Source: Altererythrobacter sp.
Lineage (GTDB): Bacteria > Pseudomonadota > Alphaproteobacteria > Sphingomonadales > Sphingomonadaceae
Reading direction: 5' to 3'
DNA length: 45,354 nucleotides
NCBI GenBank assembly: GCA_023260985.1
Contig: JALRKY010000023.1
Location: 1-45,354, forward strand
A program made the translations under genes and the position numbers. The notes below the pieces were generated by a model that did no database searches, was not told the origin of the DNA, and was given only the letters and a program-made list of their open reading frames with translations. Shown piece by piece: positions 10,023 through 19,444 of the stretch (positions within the stretch are counted from its first letter, which is position 1; each line of letters begins with the position of its first letter).

Positions 10023-11219
10023 ATGACCGATGTGGCGATAGTAGGTGGCGGGCTGGCCGGCGGCCTGATTGCGCTCGCGCTGCATCGCGCCCACCCTGAG
10101 TGGCGGCTGCAATTGCTGGAACGGGGCGCCACGCTGGGTGGCAACCATCGCTGGAGCTGGTTTTCGAGCGATCTGTCGCACAAGGGCGAAGCACTGCTCG
10201 AACCGTTCCGCCAGATTCGGTGGGACGACGGCTATGACGTCGCTTTCCCGCGCCGGCGCCGCCAGCTCGCCGCTGGCTATCGCTCGCTCGCCAGCGAGGA
10301 TTTAGACAGCGGCCTCAAGCGCCTGTTGCCGCCCGAAGCGATCCGGTTGAACGCTGGCGTCGCCGAGCTCGATGCCGCTGGCGTCACGCTGGATGGCGGC
10401 GAGCGCATTTCGGCGCGGACAGTGATCGACTGCCGTAATTTCTCGCCTTCGCCGCATTTGCTGGGCGGATGGCAGATCTTCATGGGCCGGCACCTCAAGC
10501 TGCGCGAGGCGCATGAGATTGCCCGCCCGGTGATCATGGACGCCACCGTCGCGCAGAGCGCGCCTGCGGGAAATGGCGGGGCCTACCGCTTCGTCTATGT
10601 CCTGCCGCTCGCGGCGCAGGAGGTGTTCATCGAAGACACCTACTACGCGGAAGACCCTGCGCTCGACCGGAGCCTGCTTTCCTCCCGGCTCGACCGTTAT
10701 GCAGCGCGGCACGGCTGGGCCGAGGGTTTGCCTGTGAGGCACGAGACAGGGATATTGCCGGTGATCACCGGGGGGAATTTCGGCGCCTATCTCGCCTCGA
10801 TCCGCGAACCAGGGGTTGCCGTGGCGGGGGCGCGCGGCGGCTTCACTCACCCGCTCACCAGCTATACCGTACCGATCGCCGTCGAGAACGCATTGGCGAT
10901 AGCAGAACAGGGTGACCTGGCGGGGGCGCAGTTGGCGAGGTTCTGCGAAGACCGCGCCCGCGCGCACTGGCAAAGGACCGGCATTTACCGCGCTCTCGGC
11001 CGGATGCTGTTCAAGGCTGCGGAACCGGAACGCCGCGTGGACATTTTCGAAAGGTTCTATGGCCTTCCCGAAAAGCTCATCGAACGCTTCTATGCTTGCC
11101 ATTCGACGCTGCCCGACCGGTTGCGTATCCTGACCGGCAAGCCGCCAGTATCGATCCCGCGTGCCATCCGCGCGCTTGCAGATAAGGGGCAGCCCTTGAC
11201 TATGGAGAGAATGACATGA
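10023..11219 (+). CDS. crtY: Lycopene beta-cyclase CrtY
   Basis: CrtY closes both ends of lycopene into beta-rings, giving beta-carotene, at the inner membrane with a flavin cofactor. The 398-residue product begins with the dinucleotide-binding motif DVAIVGGGLAGGLIALAL. It has the CrtY signatures HRWSWF (about 42-47), RTVIDCRNFSP, GWQIFMGRHL, FVYVLPLAAQEVFIEDTYY and GARGGFTHPLTSYTVP. The start could instead be the in-frame ATG at 10011; neither has a strong ribosome site. Its stop overlaps the crtI start as ATGA, so crtY and crtI are translationally coupled. The region upstream is the 5' side of the MipA-like remnant. Confidence 0.95.
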   Translation: MTDVAIVGGGLAGGLIALALHRAHPEWRLQLLERGATLGGNHRWSWFSSDLSHKGEALLEPFRQIRWDDGYDVAFPRRRRQLAAGYRSLASEDLDSGLKRLLPPEAIRLNAGVAELDAAGVTLDGGERISARTVIDCRNFSPSPHLLGGWQIFMGRHLKLREAHEIARPVIMDATVAQSAPAGNGGAYRFVYVLPLAAQEVFIEDTYYAEDPALDRSLLSSRLDRYAARHGWAEGLPVRHETGILPVITGGNFGAYLASIREPGVAVAGARGGFTHPLTSYTVPIAVENALAIAEQGDLAGAQLARFCEDRARAHWQRTGIYRALGRMLFKAAEPERRVDIFERFYGLPEKLIERFYACHSTLPDRLRILTGKPPVSIPRAIRALADKGQPLTMERMT

Positions 11220-12781
11220 CCGCGCAGACCTCGCCTAAAACGACGCCGCTGGGCACGCACCAGGCGATCGATCCGGCGCGTTACAAAGGGCGCAGCGTTT
11301 GCGTGATCGGATCAGGCTTCGGCGGGATGGCGCTGGCGATCCGGCTGCAATCGGCAGGCATTGCCACCACCGTGGTCGAAGCGCGCGACAAGCCCGGCGG
11401 GCGCGCCTATTTCTGGGAGAAGGACGGCTTTACCTTCGATGCCGGGCCGACGGTAGTGACCGATCCGGATTGCCTGCGCGAGCTGTGGGACCTCACCGGG
11501 CACGACATGGCAGAAGATGTCGAGCTGATGCCAGTGATGCCATTCTATCGGCTCAACTGGCCCGACGGGACGAATTTCGACTATTCGAACGACGAGGCTT
11601 CACTCAACGCCGAGATCGCCAAGCTCAATCCGAAAGATATCGCAGGTTACCAGCGCTTCCTAGAATATTCGGAGGGCGTGTACCAGGAAGGCTATCTCAA
11701 GCTCGGCACCGTGCCCTTCCTCGATTTCAAATCGATGCTCAAGGCCGCGCCCGCGCTGGTGAAAAAGCAGGCCTGGCGCAGCGTCTATTCGATGGTCTCG
11801 AGCTTTGTGAAGAGCGAGAAGCTGCGCGAGGCGTTGAGCTTCCACACGCTGCTGGTCGGCGGCAATCCGATGACCACAAGCGCGATCTATGCGCTGATCC
11901 ACAAGCTCGAGAAAGACGGCGGCGTGTGGTGGACGCGCGGCGGCACAAATCGCCTGATCGCGGGGATGGTGCGCCATTTCGAGCGGCTCGGCGGCACCAT
12001 GCGGCTCGGCGATCCGGTGGTGCAGGTCCACACTTTCGGCAGCCGCGCAAGCGAAGTTGAAACCGCGAGCGGATGGCGCGAACGCTTTGACGCGGTCGCT
12101 TCGAATGCCGATATCGTCCATTCCTATCGCGACCTGCTGAGCGGGACGAAGCGCGGGCACGATTATTCCCAATCGCTGTCGAAGAAACGCTTCAGCCCCA
12201 GCCTGTTCGTGGTCCATTTCGGCCTCGAAGGCACCTGGCCGGGCATCCCGCACCACATGATCCTGTTCGGGCCGCGCTACAAAGGCCTGCTCGACGATAT
12301 TTACGACCTCGGCGTTCTGCCGCAGGATTTTTCGATCTATTTGCACCACCCGACCGTGACCGATCCCGGCATGGCGCCCAAGGGCAAGAGCACCTTCTAT
12401 GCGCTGGTACCGGTGGCGCATATGGGCAAGCTGGCGGTCGATTGGGACGAAATCGGCCCGGTGCTCGAAAAGCGCATTCTCGACGAGATCGGGCGGCGGC
12501 TGATCCCCGACATCCATGACCGGATCGTGACCAAGTTCCATTATGCGCCGAAGGATTTCGCGGATGACCTTCACGCCCAATTCGGCAGCGCGTTCAGCCT
12601 TGAGCCGGTGCTGTGGCAAAGCGCCTATTTGCGCGGCCACAATCGCGACGATGCGATCGAGAATTTCTACCTCGTCGGCGCGGGCACGCATCCGGGTGCG
12701 GGCATTCCCGGCGTGGTCGGCAGCGCCAAGGCAACCGCGGGCTTGATGCTGGAAGACTTGGCGGTGAAGACCTCCGCATGA
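11216..12781 (+). CDS. crtI: Phytoene desaturase CrtI
   Basis: CrtI introduces four double bonds into phytoene to make lycopene. The 521-residue protein has the N-terminal FAD motif VCVIGSGFGGMALAIRLQSA (about 28-47) followed by VVEARDKPGGRAY. Near the C-terminus it has the bacterial-type desaturase signature NFYLVGAGTHPGAGIPGVVG with GSAKATAGLML. Internal CrtI segments such as FTFDAGPTVVTDP and GGTNRLIAGMVRHFERLGG are present. The length is usual for bacterial CrtI. The ATG lies in the crtY stop (ATGA), and its own stop overlaps the next start in the same way, so three genes form a tightly coupled block. Confidence 0.97.
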   Translation: MTAQTSPKTTPLGTHQAIDPARYKGRSVCVIGSGFGGMALAIRLQSAGIATTVVEARDKPGGRAYFWEKDGFTFDAGPTVVTDPDCLRELWDLTGHDMAEDVELMPVMPFYRLNWPDGTNFDYSNDEASLNAEIAKLNPKDIAGYQRFLEYSEGVYQEGYLKLGTVPFLDFKSMLKAAPALVKKQAWRSVYSMVSSFVKSEKLREALSFHTLLVGGNPMTTSAIYALIHKLEKDGGVWWTRGGTNRLIAGMVRHFERLGGTMRLGDPVVQVHTFGSRASEVETASGWRERFDAVASNADIVHSYRDLLSGTKRGHDYSQSLSKKRFSPSLFVVHFGLEGTWPGIPHHMILFGPRYKGLLDDIYDLGVLPQDFSIYLHHPTVTDPGMAPKGKSTFYALVPVAHMGKLAVDWDEIGPVLEKRILDEIGRRLIPDIHDRIVTKFHYAPKDFADDLHAQFGSAFSLEPVLWQSAYLRGHNRDDAIENFYLVGAGTHPGAGIPGVVGSAKATAGLMLEDLAVKTSA

Positions 12782-13359
12782 ATCGCCTTGCTGTCTATTG
12801 CGGCTCCGCCACGCCGCAGGATCCCCGCTATATCGAACTCGCCCACGAAGTCGGGCGCTCGCTCGCCTTGCGCGAGATCGGCGTCGTCTATGGCGGCGGG
12901 CGGCTGGGCCTGATGGGCGCGGTGGCGCGCGGCGCGCTGGAAGCGGGCGGCGAAGTGATCGGCGTGATCCCCGAAGCGCTGTTCAATACCGAAGTCGCCA
13001 ACCACGACTGCACCGAGCTTTTCACCGTGTCGGGCATGCACGAGCGCAAGCAGCGCTTCACCGATTTGTCGGACGGTTTCATCACCATCCCCGGCGGCGT
13101 CGGCACAATGGACGAGCTGTGGGAAGCGATGAGCTGGGCGCAGCTCGGCTATCATTCCAAGCCGGTCGGCCTGCTCAACGTCTTCGGCTTTTACGACCAC
13201 CTCATCGCCTTCAATTCCAAGATGGTTGAAGTGGGCTTCGTGCGCGAGACGCACCAGAACATACTGATCCATTCGGACAGCATGGGCGATTTGCTTGACA
13301 AAATGGCGGCCTACGAGCCGCACACTCCGATCTTCCGAATGAAGGCCGACGATTTGTGA
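12778..13359 (+). CDS. LOG family protein (TIGR00730-type, nucleoside 5'-monophosphate phosphoribohydrolase)
   Basis: 193 residues from the ATG at 12778, which overlaps the crtI stop as ATGA. The LOG fold is marked by LAVYCGSATPQDPRY at the N-terminus, VVYGGGRLGLMGAVARGAL (about 38-56) and the defining PGGVGTMDELWEAMSW (about 105-120), which holds the phosphate-binding loop and catalytic Glu. Family enzymes cleave the base from nucleoside monophosphates. In plants and some bacteria this gives cytokinins; in most bacteria the physiological substrate is open. It is wedged between crtI and crtB and is probably cotranscribed with them. What it does for pigment formation is not evident. Confidence 0.93.
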   Translation: MNRLAVYCGSATPQDPRYIELAHEVGRSLALREIGVVYGGGRLGLMGAVARGALEAGGEVIGVIPEALFNTEVANHDCTELFTVSGMHERKQRFTDLSDGFITIPGGVGTMDELWEAMSWAQLGYHSKPVGLLNVFGFYDHLIAFNSKMVEVGFVRETHQNILIHSDSMGDLLDKMAAYEPHTPIFRMKADDL

Positions 13360-13383
13360 GCTTTTTTTACTTTGGAACCTTGC

Positions 13384-13459
13384 CCGCCCACGCCCTCCAC
13401 CCTTCCACCCGGAGCCTGCCGGGTTATCATCCGGGCGGAAGGGTGGAGGGCGCGGGCGG
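13384..13459. repeat. Long inverted repeat (29-bp arms) between the LOG gene and crtB
   Basis: The left arm 13384-13412 and right arm 13431-13459 are complementary at 27 of 29 positions around an 18-nt loop. Both mismatches are A opposite C on the plus strand, so a minus-strand RNA would pair at all 29 positions, two of them as G-U. The end of the right arm is 12 bases before the crtB ATG. No T-run follows either arm, so it does not look like a simple intrinsic terminator. An alternative short hairpin (CCCGG/CCGGG, 13408-13423) overlaps the loop. It could stabilise mRNA, limit crtB translation, or be a dispersed intergenic element. Confidence 0.9.
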
Positions 13460-13471
13460 CGCGGTCAGGTG

Positions 13472-14407
13472 ATGACAAGAAAGGATCTGGTCGAGGAGAG
13501 CCGGCTGGCAATCAAACGGGGTTCGAAAAGCTTCTCGGCTGCCAGCCGCTTGTTCGACCGCACCACCCGCGAGCGCGTGTGGATGCTGTATGCATGGTGC
13601 CGAAGGTGTGACGACCTTGCCGATGCGCAGGACATGGGCGGTGCGTTGGGCGACCAGTCGCAGATCGCGCAAAAGGTCGAGAAGTTGCGCGATCTGACGG
13701 CGCGGGCGCTCAAGGGCGGGCCGACCGGCGACCTGGCTTTCGACGCTTTCGGCCAGGTGGCCAGCGAATGCGGGCTGACGATGGAAGATGCCGACGCCGT
13801 GATTGCGGGGTTCGAGCTAGATGCCGAGGATTGGCGCCCACGCTCCGAAGCCGATTTGATGCGCTATTGCTGGCATGTCGCGGGGGCTGTCGGCGTGATG
13901 ATGGCGCTAGTGATGGGCGTGAAGCGCGAGGATGCAGATACGCTCGATCGCGCCTGCGACCTCGGCCTCGCCTTCCAACTCGCCAATATCGCGCGAGACG
14001 TGGTGGAGGATGACGCGGCGGACCGCTGCTACCTCCCGGTCGAATGGCTGGTCGAGGAGGATATCGAGCCCGGCCAGCACACTAAGCCACATCACCGCCG
14101 CGAACTGGCTGACATGGCCGCGCGGCTGGTGCGGCGGATGGAAGCGCATGCGGCTTCTTCGCGCGTGGGCGCGGCGCGCCTGCCGTTCCGCTGCCGATGG
14201 GCGATCCTTTCCGCCGCGCGCATCTACACCGCGATCGGGCGCGAAGTGCTGGCCAAGGGCCCGGCGGCGTGGGACCACCGCGTCTACACTTCAAAAGCGC
14301 AGAAGATCGGCCATGCCTCGATGGCCTTTGTCGAAGCGCTGGTGAACCGCCCCCCGGTGCTTGGTAACGAGCCGCGCTGGCGGCGCAGCGATTTGGCCAA
14401 TTCTTAG
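13472..14407 (+). CDS. crtB: Phytoene synthase CrtB
   Basis: CrtB condenses two geranylgeranyl diphosphates to phytoene, the first committed step to carotenoids. The product is 311 residues from the ATG at 13472; a GTG directly before it (13469) is an alternative. The two aspartate-rich substrate motifs are visible: YAWCRRCDDLADAQD (about 35-49) and LGLAFQLANIARDVVEDD, followed by DRCYLPVEWL. It keeps the same direction as crtY-crtI-LOG but is separated by 112 bases that hold the long hairpin. It may therefore be expressed at a different level from crtI. A palindromic repeat follows its stop codon. Confidence 0.96.
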   Translation: MTRKDLVEESRLAIKRGSKSFSAASRLFDRTTRERVWMLYAWCRRCDDLADAQDMGGALGDQSQIAQKVEKLRDLTARALKGGPTGDLAFDAFGQVASECGLTMEDADAVIAGFELDAEDWRPRSEADLMRYCWHVAGAVGVMMALVMGVKREDADTLDRACDLGLAFQLANIARDVVEDDAADRCYLPVEWLVEEDIEPGQHTKPHHRRELADMAARLVRRMEAHAASSRVGAARLPFRCRWAILSAARIYTAIGREVLAKGPAAWDHRVYTSKAQKIGHASMAFVEALVNRPPVLGNEPRWRRSDLANS

Positions 14408-14411
14408 AGAA

Positions 14412-14488
14412 CGCCGTTTGTCCTGATCCCGTCGAGGGACGGGCAACTATGCTCCTCTCATGGTTAGACAAGCTCAGCATGAACGGTT
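14412..14488. repeat. Palindromic intergenic repeat (sphingomonad REP-like), crtB / carboxylase alpha gap
   Basis: The left arm CCGTTTGTCCTGATCCCGTC (14414-14433) and the reverse complement of the right arm, CCGTTCATGCTGAGCTTGTC, are variants of one sequence. Both resemble the CGTTCGTCCTGAGCTTGTCG-type units I recall as common between genes of sphingomonads. A pyrimidine-rich TTTTCTTTTTC follows the right arm. It occupies most of the 114-base gap and may form an RNA hairpin after crtB. No copy-number count is possible here. Confidence 0.7.
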
Positions 14489-14521
14489 TTCTTTTTCGTG
14501 TAGTGGTTCTAACCCGCTCCG

Positions 14522-16387
<1,866 letters not shown>

Positions 16388-16397
16388 TATCCTGCCT

Positions 16398-16507
16398 GTC
16401 ACCCTGAACTTGTTTCAGGGTCCATTTCGCCCCATGCACAGTTGCGTGAAGTCGAAGAATGGATGCTGGAAGCGAAGCTGTGCTTGCACAAACAAGTTCA
16501 GCATGAC
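16398..16507. repeat. Palindromic intergenic repeat between carboxylase alpha and beta genes
   Basis: The outer arms 16398-16415 (GTCACCCTGAACTTGTTT) and 16490-16507 are complementary at 16 of 18 positions. The left arm also contains a perfect local hairpin, ACCCTGA at 16401-16407 with TCAGGGT at 16415-16421. The unit resembles the GTCACCCTGAACTTGTTTCA family of dispersed repeats known to me from alphaproteobacterial intergenic regions. It fills nearly the whole gap between two genes that should be cotranscribed, and ends one base before the GGGAG ribosome site of the beta gene. Confidence 0.75.
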
Positions 16508-16518
16508 GGGAGTGAGCT

Positions 16519-18069
16519 TTGAGCTGGGCACAAGAGCTTGAGGAACTGAGGAAGCGCGAAGAGCTCGCCGAACAGATGGGCGGGCCGGAAAAGCTCGCGC
16601 GCCAGCACGGGCGCGGCAAGATGGACGCCCGCGCGCGACTGGCGGCGTTGTGCGACGAGGGCTCCTTCCGCGAGATCGGCAAGATCGCGGGCAAGGGCTC
16701 GTATGACGCGGAGGGCAATCTCACCGGCGTCCTCCCCGCTCCGTTCCTGTTCGGCAAGGCGACGATCGAAGGCCGCCCGGTGGTGGCCACGGCGGACGAT
16801 TTCACCATTCGCGGCGGCGCAGCCGATGCCGGGATCAGCCGCAAGATGGTGCAGGCGGAAAAGATGGCGCATGAGCTGAAGCTCCCCATCATCCGCATGA
16901 TCGACGGCACCGGCGGAGGCGGCTCGGTCAAGACGCTCGAGCAGATCGGCGCGACCTATATCCCCGCCGTGCCCGGATGGTCCGACGTAGTGACCAATCT
17001 CGAAATCGTGCCGGTCGTCGCGCTGGCGCTTGGGCCGACCGCGGGCTTGGGCGCAGCGCGAACGGTTGCCAGCCATTACTCTATCATGGTGCGCGGCCTC
17101 TCGCAGATCTTCGCAGCCGGCCCCGCCGTGGTCGACGGGCTGGGCGCAAGCTACAAGGGGCCGGAAGACCACCAGCGGGCGAAGGAAGAGCTGGGCGGCA
17201 GCGACATCCACACACGCAACGGGGTGGTCGATGACGAAGTCGGCAGCGAAGCCGAAGCCTTTGCCCGCGCGCGCCATTTCCTCAGCTTCATGCCCGAGCA
17301 TGTCGGCCAGCTGGCGCGCCGCTCCAGCTGCCTCGACCCGGTGCACCGGCGCGAAGAGGAATTGCTAAGCCTCGTCCCGCGCGACCCAAAGCAGGTCTAT
17401 TCGATGCGCCGCTGCATGGACATGGTGTTCGACACCGGCACAGTGTTCGAGATCGGCCGGATGTGGGGCCGCGCCGCGATCACCGCGCTGGCCCGGCTCG
17501 ACGGCTGGCCGGTGGCAGTCGTCGCAAGCGACCCGAGCTTCCTCGGCGGGAGCTGGGAAGCCAAGACCAGCGAAAAGGTCGAACGCTTCGTCAAGCTGGC
17601 CGACCAATTCCGCCTGCCGGTGGTCCATCTGGTCGACAACCCCGGCTTCATGATCGGGCGCGAGGCCGAAATGGCGGGCACGATCCGTTATGGCGTGCAG
17701 GCAATGAACGCGATCTACAAGGCGACGGTGCCACTCGCCTCGGTCGTGCTCCGCCGCGCCTATGGCATTGCGGGCAGCGCGATGAGCAATGCCGAACGTT
17801 ACCAATACCGTTTCTGCTGGCCATCGGGCGACTGGGGAAGCCTCCCCATCGCGGGCGGGCTGGAAGTCGCCTACAAATCCGAGATCGAAGCCTCGGTCGA
17901 CCCCGCAGCGACGCTGGTGGAAATCAGGGCGCGGCTCGACAAGGTCACTTCGCCTTTCCGCAGCGCCGAGCGCTTCAATGTCGAGGACATCATCGATCCG
18001 CGCGACACGCGGCCCTTGCTGTGCGAATTCGCCGAACTGGCCTGGCGCAAACTAGGGAGTGAAAGCTAG
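16519..18069 (+). CDS. Acyl-CoA carboxylase beta subunit (carboxyltransferase)
   Basis: The beta chain moves the carboxyl group from biotin to an acyl-CoA. The 516 residues show the two-domain carboxyltransferase (crotonase-like) fold: RLAALCDEGSFREIG in the N-terminal half with DDFTIRGGAADAG, and the oxyanion-loop segments DGTGGGGSV and GPTAGLGAARTVAS. The C-terminal half has FLGGSWEAKTSEKVERFVKL and VDNPGFMIGREAE. The start is a TTG at 16519 with GGGAG upstream; a TGA at 16513 excludes an upstream in-frame start. MSWAQELEELRKREELAE is a usual N-terminus for this subgroup. It is distinct from standard PccB and MccB, so the substrate stays open. Confidence 0.93.
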   Translation: MSWAQELEELRKREELAEQMGGPEKLARQHGRGKMDARARLAALCDEGSFREIGKIAGKGSYDAEGNLTGVLPAPFLFGKATIEGRPVVATADDFTIRGGAADAGISRKMVQAEKMAHELKLPIIRMIDGTGGGGSVKTLEQIGATYIPAVPGWSDVVTNLEIVPVVALALGPTAGLGAARTVASHYSIMVRGLSQIFAAGPAVVDGLGASYKGPEDHQRAKEELGGSDIHTRNGVVDDEVGSEAEAFARARHFLSFMPEHVGQLARRSSCLDPVHRREEELLSLVPRDPKQVYSMRRCMDMVFDTGTVFEIGRMWGRAAITALARLDGWPVAVVASDPSFLGGSWEAKTSEKVERFVKLADQFRLPVVHLVDNPGFMIGREAEMAGTIRYGVQAMNAIYKATVPLASVVLRRAYGIAGSAMSNAERYQYRFCWPSGDWGSLPIAGGLEVAYKSEIEASVDPAATLVEIRARLDKVTSPFRSAERFNVEDIIDPRDTRPLLCEFAELAWRKLGSES

Positions 18070-18104
18070 TCCGGCCCATGTGGCCGCAACGGCGACCGTT
18101 TGGT

Positions 18105-19334
18105 TCAATTCTCCAATACACGCCGGCCGAAGAGCCTGCCCTTCTCGCTGTAGAGGATTACCGCCAGCGCCAGCAGGCCGCAGCTCAGCATAGCCGTGGC
18201 GAGCGGACGCGCGGTGCCGTCATAGGCGAAGCCGATCGCACTGCCGAGCACCGCGCCCGACACCATGCGCAAGCTGGTCTGCGCCGAGCTTGCCGCGCCC
18301 GCGATGTGATAGAAGGGCTGCATCGCGATCGAACTGAAGTTCGCCCCGATGAAGCCGAGCGACGCCATCGAGACGGCAAGGATCGGCACGAATTCCCACA
18401 ATTGCTGGTCTGCCCGCCCGGCCGAGATGAATTGCGCGATGCCCGCCGAAATGAACACCAGCAGCGCGGCATGGCTGACCCGGCGCGCGCCGAACCTTTC
18501 GACGATCCGCGAATTGGTGAAATTCGCCACTACCATGCCCAGCACCGCCGCGCCGAAGATCAGAGCAAAGCTTTGCCCGGCACCGAAATGCTCGCCGATC
18601 AGCTGTTGCGAAGAATTGAGGAAGCCGAACAGCGAGCCGAACACCAGGGCGCTTCCGATCACATAGCCGATCGAATCGCGCCGCATCAGCGCCGTGCCCA
18701 TGTTGCGCAGGATCGTGCGCGGTTCGATGTCCTGCTGGTTCTTGGGCGGGAGCGATTCGGGCAGGCGGATCCACACCCAGATGCCCACCACTGTTCCCAT
18801 GATCGCCATCGCCGCGAAGATCCCGCGCCAGCCGACGAAGTTGAGGATGACCTGGCCGATCGCGGGCGCCACCAGTGGCACGGCGAGGAAGATCATCATG
18901 ATCAGGCTCATCAGCCGCGCCATGCGATCCCCGCCCACGCGGTCGCGCACGATCGCTGCGGGAACGACGCTGAGCCCCGCGCACCACAGGCCCTGCACCA
19001 GTCGCAGGCCTACCAGCCATTCGAACGAGGTCACCAGTGCGCAGGCGAGCGAGAAGACGACATAGACGACCAGGCCCAGTGCCAGCACTGGCCGCCGCCC
19101 GAACTTGTCGGCAAATGCTCCGGGAAAGAAGGCCCCTATGCCCGATCCGAGGAAATAGGCGCCAATGATGAACTGCCGCTCATTGCCGGTTACACCGAAC
19201 TCGCTCGAGATGGCACCCAGCGCAGGCAGCATCGAATCGATGCCGAAGGCCTGCAGGCTCATCAACAGCGCCATCAGCACGATCAGCTCGCGCTCTCCCA
19301 GTTTGTGGTGACGATGATGCCCGAATAAAGCCAT
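18105..19334 (-). CDS. MFS transporter, Bcr/CflA-type drug efflux
   Basis: 409 residues with about 12 membrane segments. The N-terminus has LIVLMALLMSLQAFGIDSML and the MFS motif A region GAFFPGAFADKFGRRPVLAL between helices 2 and 3. RLVQGLWCAGLSVVPAAIVRD in helix 4 is typical of drug/proton antiporters of the Bcr/CflA group. Members export compounds such as bicyclomycin or chloramphenicol in exchange for protons; the substrate here is unknown. It is convergent with the carboxylase genes and divergent from dinB. An inverted repeat in its 5' leader could be an operator or an RNA hairpin. Confidence 0.88.
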   Translation of the reverse strand: MALFGHHRHHKLGERELIVLMALLMSLQAFGIDSMLPALGAISSEFGVTGNERQFIIGAYFLGSGIGAFFPGAFADKFGRRPVLALGLVVYVVFSLACALVTSFEWLVGLRLVQGLWCAGLSVVPAAIVRDRVGGDRMARLMSLIMMIFLAVPLVAPAIGQVILNFVGWRGIFAAMAIMGTVVGIWVWIRLPESLPPKNQQDIEPRTILRNMGTALMRRDSIGYVIGSALVFGSLFGFLNSSQQLIGEHFGAGQSFALIFGAAVLGMVVANFTNSRIVERFGARRVSHAALLVFISAGIAQFISAGRADQQLWEFVPILAVSMASLGFIGANFSSIAMQPFYHIAGAASSAQTSLRMVSGAVLGSAIGFAYDGTARPLATAMLSCGLLALAVILYSEKGRLFGRRVLEN

Positions 19335-19349
19335 GGCCTGTCCTTGCGG

Positions 19350-19385
19350 GCAGCGAGCGCAAATGGAAACCCCATTGTGCGCTGC
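19350..19385. promoter_or_regulatory. Inverted repeat upstream of the MFS exporter gene
   Basis: GCAGCGAGCGCAAATGG is followed after 4 bases by CCATTGTGCGCTGC, which matches its reverse complement with a 3-nt asymmetry. It begins 15 bases upstream of the MFS start codon in the 110-base gap to dinB. It could be a repressor operator for the exporter or a leader hairpin. No SOS-type GTTC-N7-GTTC box was seen in the same gap. Confidence 0.45.
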
Positions 19386-19444
19386 AAAATGACTTTTCGT
19401 AGCGCGTGGTTCCGAAATGACGCGCCCGGGCCTATCCTGGCACC

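Noticed and set aside
13384..13459. The crtB hairpin as an intrinsic terminator
   Set aside because: Neither arm is followed by a T-run. The T-run at about 13361-13367 lies before the left arm on the plus strand and would read as A on the minus strand.
19335..19444. SOS (LexA) box before dinB
   Set aside because: I looked for the alphaproteobacterial GTTC-N7-GTTC or GAAC-N7-GAAC pattern and found none in the gap.
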